DNA of 64,000 nt from Muribaculaceae bacterium Isolate-002 (NCI) (GCA_004102805.1 SCEG01000006.1:28927-92926), one strand, 5' to 3'; counted from the stretch's first letter, positions 37,055 to 47,077 are shown. Notes: a model not told the origin generated them from the letters alone. Made by a program: numbers and translations.

Positions 37055-37900
37055 TTACATCTTTATCGGCTTTTCATTGAAATAAATATCTACGAGACGT
37101 TCAAACTGCGGTGTCTCCTTAAACCGGGCTATCCATACATTAAGACTGTCAAGCAACTGTGGTTTGTCTGGTGCGACAGCCCACGACTGAAACTGATTGA
37201 ATGAAAGAGTTAGAGATATGTCAAGCTGGGGGTAATCTTTTGCGATACTGCTGGCTGTCTGCTCATTGACCACGACATTCTTTAGTTGGCCGATTGCCGT
37301 CAGCAGCATCATCTGTTCCGGGCCATAATGTTTGTCCTGAAATACATATATAGTATCACCGAGTTCTCTTGACAGGTTTCTTAGCCTTGACATGAATGGA
37401 GACTGCGCTGCGATATATACAGTGTCTCCCCGGAGATCTGACTGCGTGCGTATAGGAGGGAGGCCGGTTATTGAATCGGTCAGCTGCACAAGCGTCTGCC
37501 GATCTGCATATATGGGGTCGGTAAACAGATATTTGTCTCGTAGTTCTGTAGTAATCGGGATGTCGGAGATGACTATGTCGAATTTGCCGCTGTCAAGCTC
37601 GGAAAGCGCATTTGTCACCTGTGTGAACCCCTCGATTTTGAGAGCCAGATGTTCCTTCTGCGCCATTTGACGTATCATGTCATAATAGAAGCCCCCCAAA
37701 GTATCCCCATGTGTAGATACTCCTATAGGTGAAATTTGTATGGCTATTTTCAGCGAATCTCGCGCCGTGCCTGACGGTGAAGCGTCTCCGCCGGAACCTC
37801 GCCCGGCAAGATTGCGTGTAAAAACCATGATAAGTAATACCCCCACAAGCAATGCGAGATATACAAACACATGACCCTTCTTTAATTTCAGACGTTCCAT
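37055..37900 (-). CDS. Membrane-anchored periplasmic solute-binding protein (family 3 type)
   Basis: A 281-residue protein with one N-terminal transmembrane anchor (about 10-28), a Gly/Ser linker, and a type-II periplasmic binding domain of the SBP_bac_3 family (about 48-281), as in amino-acid receptors and the N-terminal half of MltF. Visible signatures are IGVSTHGDTLGGFYYDMI, FDIVISDIPITTELRDKYLFTDPIY and a C-terminal ERLVDIYF. The lytic transglycosylase domain of MltF and any ABC permease genes are absent nearby, so ligand and partner are unknown. Confidence 0.8.
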   Translation of the reverse strand: MERLKLKKGHVFVYLALLVGVLLIMVFTRNLAGRGSGGDASPSGTARDSLKIAIQISPIGVSTHGDTLGGFYYDMIRQMAQKEHLALKIEGFTQVTNALSELDSGKFDIVISDIPITTELRDKYLFTDPIYADRQTLVQLTDSITGLPPIRTQSDLRGDTVYIAAQSPFMSRLRNLSRELGDTIYVFQDKHYGPEQMMLLTAIGQLKNVVVNEQTASSIAKDYPQLDISLTLSFNQFQSWAVAPDKPQLLDSLNVWIARFKETPQFERLVDIYFNEKPIKM

Positions 37901-37928
37901 ATATCAGATAATTGAATATAGCCAGCTG

Positions 37929-37969
37929 GTGTCCGCGAAAAGTGTCGACACTTTTTTCGGCACACCGTG
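37929..37969. repeat. Palindrome upstream of the solute-binding protein gene
   Basis: An 18-base perfect palindrome, AAAAGTGTC/GACACTTTT, occupies 37938-37955, with imperfect outer arms GGTGTCCG and CGGCACACC. It lies in the 266-base gap between the porin stop and the solute-binding gene, 38 bases before the latter's start. It has no loop, which suits protein binding better than a terminator. The rest of this gap shows nothing else I can name. Confidence 0.55.
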
Positions 37970-38166
37970 ATTATAATGATTAAGTATATGCTCAAAATTA
38001 GTTATTGTACTGGATTATGAAGTACGTGGATTAAATTTTGCATTCGGCTGATGGCGTTATGGGATTCCATAGAAACTGAAGCCGGATTCGAAAGTTCGCC
38101 TCATAATTTATGAGTCAATGCATTAAATAATTTCGAACACATACTTATAACAATATTATAGTGTCT

Positions 38167-40149
38167 TTAGTTGGCGAAATCAATCGACAGCCCCAGTTGG
38201 AAACGGCGTGGGTTAAGCGGATAGCCCGGCATTGAGAACCAATTGTCTCCGCCAAACAATCCCTGGTTGACATGCGAGAACATCACATAGAAACGGGTCT
38301 TGCTCAGTTTGAAATTCATGTATGCGTTTACAAACGGATAATTGCCGCATTCGGCTTCCCGTTGGTTATAAAACGACATTGTCGCCGGCTGATATGCCAC
38401 GCTCTTGTATCTGGTATAATAGTCACAATCCACGCCAAACTGCACATCAAGCACATTAGCAACCTTGAATTTTATAAACATATTGGAATATACAGCCAGC
38501 TTCGGTAACGGCACCACGTAATCATCAGAAGATGTCTGATACGTAAGACGGTTTTGCCAGTTGAATATTCCGAATTCAAAATTCTGCTCCAGCGAAGCAC
38601 TGAACACCTGCACACTCGATCCGCATTGTGTCGGCAATGCCTGTTCGTTGAAGTATACAAGATTTTGCACATTTTCTACCCCTGCGCTTATCGTGGTTGA
38701 GGTGCGTGGCAGATTGATGCGTCCTCCTGCACGCAGGCGTCTGGTCTTGCCGAAATCATTATCCCATGCGAAGTGGTTGCCGATGAAATGTTTCAGAAGA
38801 TAAGGCACATTCGTATTGGAAAAATCTCCGTAGGCAGTCACATTGAGGGTGTCTCCGAAGAGAGGTATATGTGTATAGATATTTCCGTTAAGCGATACTT
38901 CTCCCGCGGCTTCTCCGATTATGCCAATGCGGCCTGTAGCGTCGTAGTTGAGTATCCGTCCCTGTCGGCGTGTCAGCTGCGCGCCCACCCAGACGTAATT
39001 CTCCCCATTGGTTGTCGGTATATTTGCAAAAGGCAGCGGGGTTAGAGTTTCTGGAAGAGGCTGAGCCCGGTCGACAGTATCTGCTGTTTGGGTGTAATGT
39101 CTGTATTCGTGAGTAATAAATGCGGCAAGTCCGGCTTTTGCATATTTGTGGAAGCCTTCAAGGAGACTTACTCCGAAAGTGTTGCGTATCGTGTGATATT
39201 TTGTCTGGTCGTTTGTTTCGAGCGGATTGAGATAGGTGTTTTCCCAGAATTCTCTCGCTTCATTGGCATTCTGATTTCGGAATGTGTGTCTTGCATTCTT
39301 GTAATCAAGCGTCCATGTGAAACTCGACACCGGCACATACTCCTGTTTTACACTGTCTCCGTCAAGCACATCTTTATAGAAACCGAGTTTGTAGCGTGAG
39401 TTAAGATAAACCTGAGTTCCTGCCACTCGGTTATGGGCATTGCTCAGACGAGTCGGAATAGTTTTGTAGTCAACCGATGTCGAGCCGCCCTGTATCTCTG
39501 CCGGGTCTGTAATATAGCGGTCATCGGTTATTCCGCCGTTCTCTTTGTTTACGGCATTATAATGTTGCAGAAATCCCTGAAATTCAAAGCGGTCTCCGAT
39601 ATACGAACCTGAAAGACCCCACGAAAGGTGTTTTGTCGCCTGATAGTTATACGACCCTTTTGAATAGAGGTAGTCAAGCATCGCACCGACTTGTGCGCGT
39701 GAATTGATATTGCCGGAGAAATCAGCTTTCAGTCGATCCTGAGCGGTCTCTTTGCCTCCGCCGAAGTTATATGACGCAAGCGTCATCGGTATGCGCGTGT
39801 TATAAAAACGCTGGGTGGCAGCCGACGGTATCCACGCCTGTAATGCATCTCTGAAAAAGAAATCTGAGGCGGCATCCCGCTCGAAATATATCAGATTGTA
39901 TCCCTCGCCGCCGAGATTGCCGGTTGTGGCATACGCTATACTGCGTTCTGAGGGCACCGACCTCTGTCCATAATTGAGAAAACAAGTATCGACCTCGGCT
40001 TCTACACGTTCTCCTAATGGAGATATTATGCGCCATGACGATATCTTCTGCGAGACTTGAGACGATTTCTTTGCCGTCGGTTCCTGAGCTGAAAGCGACG
40101 AAGTGCTGATTATACCTGATAGGAATATTATGGATATCCGTTTCATCAT
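38167..40149 (-). CDS. Putative outer-membrane porin (PF14121 type)
   Basis: A 660-residue outer-membrane protein. It has a signal peptide (MMKRISIIFLSG..., cleavage near SLSAQ) and long alternating beta strands with aromatic girdles through the chain, ending FQLGLSIDFAN, a typical beta-barrel C-terminal strand with aromatic residue. The GEGYNLIYFER and RIPMTLASYNFGGGK segments match the Bacteroidota putative-porin family as I know it. There is no TonB plug domain or SusD partner, so passive diffusion is the simplest role. A DUF6155 gene ends seven bases upstream of it. Confidence 0.85.
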   Translation of the reverse strand: MMKRISIIFLSGIISTSSLSAQEPTAKKSSQVSQKISSWRIISPLGERVEAEVDTCFLNYGQRSVPSERSIAYATTGNLGGEGYNLIYFERDAASDFFFRDALQAWIPSAATQRFYNTRIPMTLASYNFGGGKETAQDRLKADFSGNINSRAQVGAMLDYLYSKGSYNYQATKHLSWGLSGSYIGDRFEFQGFLQHYNAVNKENGGITDDRYITDPAEIQGGSTSVDYKTIPTRLSNAHNRVAGTQVYLNSRYKLGFYKDVLDGDSVKQEYVPVSSFTWTLDYKNARHTFRNQNANEAREFWENTYLNPLETNDQTKYHTIRNTFGVSLLEGFHKYAKAGLAAFITHEYRHYTQTADTVDRAQPLPETLTPLPFANIPTTNGENYVWVGAQLTRRQGRILNYDATGRIGIIGEAAGEVSLNGNIYTHIPLFGDTLNVTAYGDFSNTNVPYLLKHFIGNHFAWDNDFGKTRRLRAGGRINLPRTSTTISAGVENVQNLVYFNEQALPTQCGSSVQVFSASLEQNFEFGIFNWQNRLTYQTSSDDYVVPLPKLAVYSNMFIKFKVANVLDVQFGVDCDYYTRYKSVAYQPATMSFYNQREAECGNYPFVNAYMNFKLSKTRFYVMFSHVNQGLFGGDNWFSMPGYPLNPRRFQLGLSIDFAN

Positions 40150-40156
40150 GTTATTT

Positions 40157-40681
40157 CTATATACTTTTGCTTCCGATGTATGTCCGGCATGCTTCGGAAA
40201 TGCCGCATTTGAATGTTCTGCTGCCGGGTAATTCCGGAGCTAAAAGTTCGTTGATATTCTTTAACGCCACTTCAAGTTCCTCATTCTTATCGGCAAATTC
40301 CAGATAGTCTGTGACAGTTTTGCCAATGCCTTTATATAATGTTTCGGAGAAATAAAGCAATTGTTCCATCTGAAGTGCCCTCCTGATTATATGGCGGTAT
40401 AACTCATGACGATAAAGTATGTCGGGGTGAAAACTTCCGAATTCTTTCACAAGCTTCTTTATTACCGATATTCTGGCTTTTGACCGGCTCCATTTCGACT
40501 TTGCGAATTCCTTGTCTATCGCTTTCTGATATTTTTCAAAAAGTTTTTTTGAATTAGGATCAAGAAAAAAATCAAAATAATCCTTTACATCCTTGCGGGC
40601 TGCATACAAGTCGAGAACTACTTCGATGAGTTGCTCTTTCGTATAGCCTGATAGTTCCTTTTTCAGTGAGGTTTTCGACAT
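40157..40681 (-). CDS. DUF6155 family protein
   Basis: A 174-residue, mostly helical, strongly basic cytoplasmic protein. It begins MSKTSLKKELSGYTKEQLIEVVLDLY and contains KDYFDFFLDPNSKKLFEKY, which I recall as the hallmark of DUF6155 in Bacteroidota. The function is unknown. The C-terminal part has two cysteines in FKCGISEACRTY, a possible metal or disulfide pair. The porin gene follows after seven bases, so they probably share a transcript. Confidence 0.75.
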   Translation of the reverse strand: MSKTSLKKELSGYTKEQLIEVVLDLYAARKDVKDYFDFFLDPNSKKLFEKYQKAIDKEFAKSKWSRSKARISVIKKLVKEFGSFHPDILYRHELYRHIIRRALQMEQLLYFSETLYKGIGKTVTDYLEFADKNEELEVALKNINELLAPELPGSRTFKCGISEACRTYIGSKSI

Positions 40682-40745
40682 GGATATGCTGCATAATCCG
40701 TTTTACATCACAAAATAACAAAAAGTTGGGCATATATACAAAAAA

Positions 40746-40772
40746 GCTGCCGTCTTTTACCTCGACGGCAGC
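40746..40772 (-). terminator. Terminator after the DPP5-like gene
   Basis: GCTGCCGTC (40746-40754) pairs perfectly with GACGGCAGC (40764-40772). On the minus strand the stem is followed by six T residues. It ends the uvrB-ygiQ-peptidase block. Confidence 0.85.
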
Positions 40773-40784
40773 TCCTTTATATAG

Positions 40785-40806
40785 GAATTATCAGATCTGA
40801 TAATTC
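40785..40806. repeat. 22-base perfect palindrome at the end of the DPP5-like gene
   Basis: GAATTATCAGA joined directly to TCTGATAATTC, one base after the stop codon of the minus-strand peptidase gene and 12 bases before its terminator stem. In RNA it gives a hairpin that could protect the 3' end; in DNA it could bind a dimer. Confidence 0.7.
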
Positions 40807-40807
40807 T

Positions 40808-42943
40808 TTACTCTTCCGATTTGTCAGATGACGCAAGGAGTGACGGATTTGTATAATCCACGCCTTTCAGCCATTTGTCGAGCCAGCGGAAGAATACTCG
40901 CTGCCAAAGTATCGCATTCTGGGGCTTGAGTATCCAGTGGTTTTCGTCAGGGAAAACAACCATCTCGGCCGGAACACCACGCAGACGGGCTGCGTTGAAT
41001 GCCATCATGCCCTGTGATGCCAGAATACGGAAATCATACTCTCCGTGGGTCACAAGTATCGGAGTATCCCATTTGTCAATAAATTTATGGGGCGACGATG
41101 CAAATGTTCTCTGGGCTGCTGCATTGTCCTTTTCCCAATATGCTCCGCCCATATCCCAGTTGGCGAACCACATCTCCTCGGTCTCAAGATACTGCGACTC
41201 GATATTGAAGATACCGGCATGCGCTATAAGGCAGGCAAAGCGGCCGTCGTGGTTGCCGGCAAGCCAGTAGACTGAGAAGCCGCCGTAGCTTGCTCCGACT
41301 GCACCGATGTGGTCGGCGTCGACATACGGCTTTTCTTTCATGAAATCAACGGCCGAAAGATAATCCTTCATGTTTTGTCCAGGGTAATCTTTTGATATCT
41401 GGGCATTCCACTCTGTTCCGAAGCCGGGCAGACCGCGGCGGTTGGGTGCAATTACTATATAACCGTTCGCGGCCATAAGGGCGAGGTTCCAGCGGTAGCT
41501 CCAGAACTGGCTTACTGCCTGCTGCGGCCCTCCCTGGCAATAAAGTATAGCAGGATATTTCTTGTTGGGGTCGAAGTTTTGCGGATACACTACCCATGTT
41601 GTCATTTCTTTGCCGTCAGTAGTGGGAATGAGAACTTTCTCTACCGTAGGCATTGTCAACTGACCGAATATATCTTTATTGACATTGGTAAGCTGACGCA
41701 CCTGACCGTTTTCAACCACACAGAGCTCATTGGGCTGCAACATCGAATGGCGCATAGTGACAAGTGTATTCTCATTGACCGGACACAATGCAGCGTAATC
41801 AAACAGCCCTGCATTATCCATAACCGGATTGATTTCTCTGGTTGCTATGTCCACATTAAATATCGGCTCTTCACCCATGTATGGTGCAGTGAAATAGATG
41901 CTCTTGCCATCCTTGGCCCATGCGATAAGGTCGGCGGAGAAATCCCAGTCTGAAGTCAGATCTGTTTTTTCTCCGGAAGTCGTGTCAAGAATGAAGATGC
42001 GGTTCTTATCGCTTTCGTAGCCGTCATGCTCCATGCTGAGCCATGCCACATATCGTCCGTCAGGAGAATATACCGGGGCGGTATCATAACCCATCATCCC
42101 CTCTGTCAGATTTTTCGTCTTCTTTGTGTCGAGATCATAAAGGTAAAGATCGCTATTGGTCGACAGCGAGTAGTCCATGCCGGTTTTCTTGCGGCTTACA
42201 TAAATCAGTTGTTTTGAATCAGGTGACCATGTAAAAGATTCCGAGCCTCCAAACGGACGCATCGGAGCCTCAAACGGCTCATCCTGCATGATATCGGAAA
42301 CATTGGAGACTGTGTTGCCGTCAAAATCGCCGATGAAGGGGTGGGGAATTTCTGTAACCCATTCGTCCCAATGCTTGTACATCAGGTCATCGATAATGCG
42401 GGCATTGGCTTTGGGCAGGTCAGGATAGACATCAGCCGGCGTACGGTCGTATTTCACACGTCCGATCATAACTACTTTCTTCTCGTCAGCAGAAAAAAGA
42501 AATCCTTCAATACCACCTTCCACATTGCTGACTTTGGTTTTCTCTTTCCCATCTGCACTCATTACATAGAGTTGAGTAGCTTTGCCGTCAGATGCAAGGT
42601 AGGCTATTTTGTTACCGTTGTCAATCCATACAGCCGCGTTTTCAGACTCAGCCGTGCGTGTCAGACGTTGTGGCTCTCCACCTTTGATGTCGACTACATA
42701 AAGTTCGTTGTTGCTTTTGTTTTGCTCCACACTTTCGTATGAGATACCGAAAAGCACCTTGCTTCCGTCGGGCGAAACCTGCGGATTGCTTACTCGTCCC
42801 AATGCCTCAAGAGCATCGATTGAGAACACGCCGTCGGCCGATTGAAATTCGGGCCTTTCGATGATATTCTCTTCAGGCGAACTGCATCCGGTCGCACCTG
42901 CTATCAGAGCGGTCATTGCAATTGTTGTTAATGTTTTGTTCAT
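40808..42943 (-). CDS. S9 prolyl-oligopeptidase family peptidase (DPP5-like lipoprotein)
   Basis: A 711-residue serine peptidase with an N-terminal signal ending GATGC, so Cys20 may be lipidated. A seven-bladed beta-propeller with SPDG repeats (about 40-430) precedes the alpha/beta-hydrolase domain. The catalytic triad is Ser552 in GASYGGF, Asp637 in GEYDFR and His669 in DENHWIL. The double-Glu motif of DPP IV is not present, and the best match by memory is the dipeptidyl peptidase 5 of Porphyromonas. It lies 15 bases after ygiQ, within one transcript with uvrB and ygiQ. Confidence 0.9.
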   Translation of the reverse strand: MNKTLTTIAMTALIAGATGCSSPEENIIERPEFQSADGVFSIDALEALGRVSNPQVSPDGSKVLFGISYESVEQNKSNNELYVVDIKGGEPQRLTRTAESENAAVWIDNGNKIAYLASDGKATQLYVMSADGKEKTKVSNVEGGIEGFLFSADEKKVVMIGRVKYDRTPADVYPDLPKANARIIDDLMYKHWDEWVTEIPHPFIGDFDGNTVSNVSDIMQDEPFEAPMRPFGGSESFTWSPDSKQLIYVSRKKTGMDYSLSTNSDLYLYDLDTKKTKNLTEGMMGYDTAPVYSPDGRYVAWLSMEHDGYESDKNRIFILDTTSGEKTDLTSDWDFSADLIAWAKDGKSIYFTAPYMGEEPIFNVDIATREINPVMDNAGLFDYAALCPVNENTLVTMRHSMLQPNELCVVENGQVRQLTNVNKDIFGQLTMPTVEKVLIPTTDGKEMTTWVVYPQNFDPNKKYPAILYCQGGPQQAVSQFWSYRWNLALMAANGYIVIAPNRRGLPGFGTEWNAQISKDYPGQNMKDYLSAVDFMKEKPYVDADHIGAVGASYGGFSVYWLAGNHDGRFACLIAHAGIFNIESQYLETEEMWFANWDMGGAYWEKDNAAAQRTFASSPHKFIDKWDTPILVTHGEYDFRILASQGMMAFNAARLRGVPAEMVVFPDENHWILKPQNAILWQRVFFRWLDKWLKGVDYTNPSLLASSDKSEE

Positions 42944-42958
42944 GATTTTTAATTAGAA

Positions 42959-44929
42959 TTACTTTTTGTTATATCTGTTTCTGTTTTGTCTGTCAGTCCT
43001 ATAGCTTTTCTTATCCAGTTTGTCGTCGTGTCTGAATGACTGGGGATTTTGCATGACATTACGGTTTCGTGCCTGTGGTATTCCTTTGGGGTACAGCATG
43101 GCAAGCAGATCTTCTCGGTGCAGCGACTTCAGTGAGTTGACAATATCACGATGATAATTTTTGTCATACCAGAAGAAATATTTACGCTGCGCAAGTTTCT
43201 GCTCGGCGTTATGTGCCGTATAGACTTTTTCTCCTGTATAAGGATGTAGTCCTGTATAGTAAATCTCAGTAGAAAGAGTCATTGGAGTGGGGGTGAAGTC
43301 CTGTACCTGCTCAAGATGCATGTTCAGCCGTTGCGTTTTCACAGCAAGCTCAGCCATGTCAACCTCTTTGCACCCCGGATGCGATGAAATAAAATAAGGT
43401 ATCAGTTGCTGGTTCAGACCATGCTTTGCATTCACCCGGTTAAATATGTCGCGGAACTCATAATACAATTCAAAAACAGGTTTCCGCATCATATTGAGCA
43501 CTTGAGGCTCGGTATGCTCTGGCGCGACTTTGAGCCGTCCGGACACATGCCGTGCTATCAGCTCTTCGTTATATCTGGCATTAATATTGTCAATACGCTT
43601 GTCTCCGGTGCGGTGCATCGACAGATCATACCTGACACCGCTGCCCACAAAACTCTTTTTCACTCCGGGCAATGCATCGACAGCATGATACACGTCAAGC
43701 AGTTTGCTGTGATCCGTATTCAGATTTGGACAGACCTTAGGATGAAGACATGATGGACGCAAACATTTCTCACATATCCGCTCATCGCGGCCACGCATTG
43801 CATACATATTGGCCGACGGACCTCCAAGATCACTGATATAACCCTTGAAATCCGGCATATTGATTACCGCTTTTGCTTCTTTGACTATAGACTCTTTCGA
43901 TCTTGACGCGATAAATTTGCCCTGATGCGCGGAAATCGTACAAAACGAACACCCGCCGAAACATCCGCGATGCATATTTATTGAATGTTTTATCATTTCG
44001 TAAGCCGGTATTGTCTTGCCCTTATATCGCGGATGGGGCAGACGCGTATATGGAAGATCAAATGAGGCATCAATCTCATTTGTTGTCATTGGAGGGTACA
44101 TCGGATTGACTTTCACTACTCGGCTGTCATCAGTCTGCTGCCATAGAATCGCTCCGTGGCGACGGTTGCTCTGTTGCTCTATATGCTTGAAGTTTTCTGC
44201 CTGACAACGTTTCGACTTCGACACTTCACGCCAACTGTGTAATATTATATTATCGGCATCTGCAACCGGCATTTCATCTTTAGATAGAAGTATGGCCGTC
44301 TGCGGCAAATCTTTAAGGTCTCCAATCTCCGCACCTGACGCAAGTTTGTCGGCAAGCTCGACAATCCCTTTCTCTCCCATGCCATACATAAGCATATCTG
44401 CCGGAGCATCCACGAGAATTGATTGCCGCAACGCATCCTGCCAATAGTCATAATGCGAAAGTCTGCGCATTGACGCCTCTATGCCGCCTATCACTACCGG
44501 AACGGTATTTCCATATAACTCACGCAAAATCTTTGTGTAGACAATAGTTGGATAATCCGGTCTCATTCCCGCTTTCCCTCCGGGGGTATATGCGTCATCC
44601 GAACGACGGCGGCGGTTGGCGGTATAATGGTTGACCATAGAGTCCATCGCTCCGGCAGATACACCGAAAAACAAACGCGGTCTCCCAAGTTTGCGGAAGT
44701 CTCGCAGGTCATCACGCCAGTTTGGTTGTGGCACGATAGCCACTTTATAGCCGTGAGCCTGAAGCACACGGCCGAGCACAGCAGCGCCAAATGACGGATG
44801 GTCAACGTAAGCGTCTCCCGAAAAGAGTATGACATCAAGCTGCTCCCAGCCCAATGCCTCCACTTCTTTTGCAGAGGTCGGAAGAAAGGCCGGAGCTGAT
44901 TTTTTATTATCTGATATTGGCAATGCCAT
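42959..44929 (-). CDS. YgiQ family radical SAM protein (UPF0313)
   Basis: A 656-residue radical SAM protein of unknown reaction. An N-terminal cobalamin-binding-like region (VILFSGDAYVDHPSFG, GFKV-type) precedes the radical SAM core with HRGCFGGCSFC (Cys323, Cys327, Cys330), which holds the [4Fe-4S] cluster. A second cysteine group CEKCLRPSCLHPKVC follows, and a DUF3362-type C-terminus has basic repeats (NRYNKK). The ATG at 44929 gives MALPIS...FLPTSAKEVEALGW. An ATG at 44998 overlaps the uvrB stop as ATGA and would add 23 A-rich codons; it cannot be excluded. Confidence 0.92.
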   Translation of the reverse strand: MALPISDNKKSAPAFLPTSAKEVEALGWEQLDVILFSGDAYVDHPSFGAAVLGRVLQAHGYKVAIVPQPNWRDDLRDFRKLGRPRLFFGVSAGAMDSMVNHYTANRRRRSDDAYTPGGKAGMRPDYPTIVYTKILRELYGNTVPVVIGGIEASMRRLSHYDYWQDALRQSILVDAPADMLMYGMGEKGIVELADKLASGAEIGDLKDLPQTAILLSKDEMPVADADNIILHSWREVSKSKRCQAENFKHIEQQSNRRHGAILWQQTDDSRVVKVNPMYPPMTTNEIDASFDLPYTRLPHPRYKGKTIPAYEMIKHSINMHRGCFGGCSFCTISAHQGKFIASRSKESIVKEAKAVINMPDFKGYISDLGGPSANMYAMRGRDERICEKCLRPSCLHPKVCPNLNTDHSKLLDVYHAVDALPGVKKSFVGSGVRYDLSMHRTGDKRIDNINARYNEELIARHVSGRLKVAPEHTEPQVLNMMRKPVFELYYEFRDIFNRVNAKHGLNQQLIPYFISSHPGCKEVDMAELAVKTQRLNMHLEQVQDFTPTPMTLSTEIYYTGLHPYTGEKVYTAHNAEQKLAQRKYFFWYDKNYHRDIVNSLKSLHREDLLAMLYPKGIPQARNRNVMQNPQSFRHDDKLDKKSYRTDRQNRNRYNKK

Positions 44930-44994
44930 TTCCAAATTCTGATTGTTGTATTTTTTTTGAGAGAAATTGATTTTATTGCTATTCAGCCGGCAGC

Positions 44995-47052
44995 TCATTT
45001 ATTGACACTGTCGGCAAGCAACTCCTCCAGTTTGATTATCTCGTCGCGCAGGCGGGCAGCCTCTATAAATTCCATGTTTTTTGCCGCCTTGCGCATAGCC
45101 GAACGTTGCTTGTCGATATGTGCCTGCAGTTCGACGTCCGACATATACGGAAGCACCGGATCTGCCGCGATGTTGGCCGGAGTTGACTTATATTCGCTCT
45201 CGTATGGTATCGGCTGACGTGTCTGCATTGACGGCTGTGCCACATCTGCCTCATCCGCTTCAAATCCGATAAGGGCATTGCGGGCCCTTACAATCGCCCT
45301 GGGTGTTATGCCGTGTTTCTCGTTGTAGGCAAGCTGAATCGAGCGTCTGCGGTTTGTCTCGTCAATCGTAAGCTGCATTGAGTCTGTTACCTTATCGGCA
45401 TACATTATTACCGCACCGTTAAGATTGCGGGCAGCACGACCTACGGTCTGTGTCAGTGACCGGTGCGAACGCAAGAATCCTTCTTTGTCTGCATCAAGAA
45501 TTGCCACCAACGACACTTCCGGTAAGTCAAGTCCCTCACGGAGAAGATTGACTCCGATCAGCACATCATATACTCCGGCTCGCAGGTCATCGAGTATTTT
45601 TATGCGGTCCATTGTGTCGACATCTGAGTGGATATAGGCTGCCTTGATATCAAGTTTGCCGAAATAATCATTCAATTCTTCTGCCATTCGCTTGGTGAGA
45701 GTGGTGACGAGCACACGTTCGCCAAGCTCTCTGCGACGGTCGATTTCCATTATCAGATCATCAATCTGATTGAGCGTCGGCCTCACGGATATCGTTGGGT
45801 CGAGGAGCCCCGTCGGACGTATTATCTGCTCTACAACCACACCTTCGCTCCTTATCAGCTCATAGTCGGCCGGAGTAGCGCTGACATATATTACTTGCGG
45901 TGTGAGCGACTCAAATTCCTCAAACCGCAGCGGGCGGTTGTCAATCGCCGAAGGTAATCTGAACCCGTAATCCACAAGCGTGCATTTGCGGGAAAGGTCA
46001 CCGCCGGCCATTGCCCGTATCTGCGGAAGCGTTACGTGGCTTTCATCTATGACCGTAAGAAAATCGTCCGGAAAATAATCTAAAAGACAGAATGGTCGCA
46101 CGCCCGGCTCTCGCCCGTCAAAATAACGGCTGTAGTTCTCGATACCGGGGCAATGCCCCACCTCGCGTATCATCTCTATATCGTAACTCGTGCGTTCATA
46201 TAGCCGCTTGGCTTCAAGAGGCTTCCCCTCCTGATTGAACATATCGACGCATCGCCCGAGATCAAGTTCCATTTCGGCCAAAGCTGACGCCTGACGCTCC
46301 TTGGTGGTGACAAAAATATTCGCAGGGTAAATCTTGAAACTGTCATGAGCGCCGAGCGACACGCCGTCAATCGGGTGCAACGTCTGTATCGATTCTATTT
46401 CGTCGCCCCAAAATACAATCCGCAGCACAATTTCCTCGTATGCCAGACGGATATCTACAGTATCTCCCTTGACCCGGAATGTGCCTCGCGATAGCTCCAC
46501 TTCATTGCGCGAATACAGCGCCTCTGTAAGACGGCGCAGAAACGCGTTGCGGGCTATTTTTTGACCTACCTTGACATCAATGACATTGCTATGAAAATCC
46601 TCAGGGTTGCCGATACCATAAAGACATGACACCGACGACACCACAATTACATCTCGACGACCCGATAGCAGGGCAGAGGTTGTGGCGAGCCTAAGACGGT
46701 CAATCTCATCATTTATCATCAGATCCTTCTCAATATATTTGTCAACCGACGGAATATACGCTTCGGGCTGATAATAATCGTAATATGAAACAAAATACTG
46801 TACCGAGTTTTCAGGAAAAAATGTTTTGAACTCACTGTACAACTGTGCGGCAAGCGTCTTGTTGTGGCTTAGTATCAGGGTCGGCTTATTGACGCGTTCT
46901 ATTAGATTGGCTATGGTGAAAGTCTTGCCGGAGCCTGTCACGCCCAGCAATGTCTGCGCCGGCAGATTATCGATTATCCCCCTGGCCAGCTGCTCGATGG
47001 CCTGAGGTTGATCGCCGGTAGGCTTATATTTGGAATTAAGCTTAAAATTCAT
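44995..47052 (-). CDS. uvrB: Excinuclease ABC subunit B
   Basis: Damage-verification helicase of nucleotide excision repair. The 685-residue protein shows Walker A GVTGSGKT (37-44), the damage-probing beta-hairpin with YYDYYQPEAYIP, TVIDESHVTLP (DEAD-like box), the C-terminal helicase motifs LLREGLDLPEV and QTVGRAARN, and a terminal UVR motif (AKNMEFIEAARLRDEI) that contacts UvrA and UvrC. It is the first gene of its transcript, from a well-formed promoter. uvrA and uvrC are not in this window. Confidence 0.98.
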   Translation of the reverse strand: MNFKLNSKYKPTGDQPQAIEQLARGIIDNLPAQTLLGVTGSGKTFTIANLIERVNKPTLILSHNKTLAAQLYSEFKTFFPENSVQYFVSYYDYYQPEAYIPSVDKYIEKDLMINDEIDRLRLATTSALLSGRRDVIVVSSVSCLYGIGNPEDFHSNVIDVKVGQKIARNAFLRRLTEALYSRNEVELSRGTFRVKGDTVDIRLAYEEIVLRIVFWGDEIESIQTLHPIDGVSLGAHDSFKIYPANIFVTTKERQASALAEMELDLGRCVDMFNQEGKPLEAKRLYERTSYDIEMIREVGHCPGIENYSRYFDGREPGVRPFCLLDYFPDDFLTVIDESHVTLPQIRAMAGGDLSRKCTLVDYGFRLPSAIDNRPLRFEEFESLTPQVIYVSATPADYELIRSEGVVVEQIIRPTGLLDPTISVRPTLNQIDDLIMEIDRRRELGERVLVTTLTKRMAEELNDYFGKLDIKAAYIHSDVDTMDRIKILDDLRAGVYDVLIGVNLLREGLDLPEVSLVAILDADKEGFLRSHRSLTQTVGRAARNLNGAVIMYADKVTDSMQLTIDETNRRRSIQLAYNEKHGITPRAIVRARNALIGFEADEADVAQPSMQTRQPIPYESEYKSTPANIAADPVLPYMSDVELQAHIDKQRSAMRKAAKNMEFIEAARLRDEIIKLEELLADSVNK

Positions 47053-47077
47053 CTACAATTGGAAATGTTTCAACTTA

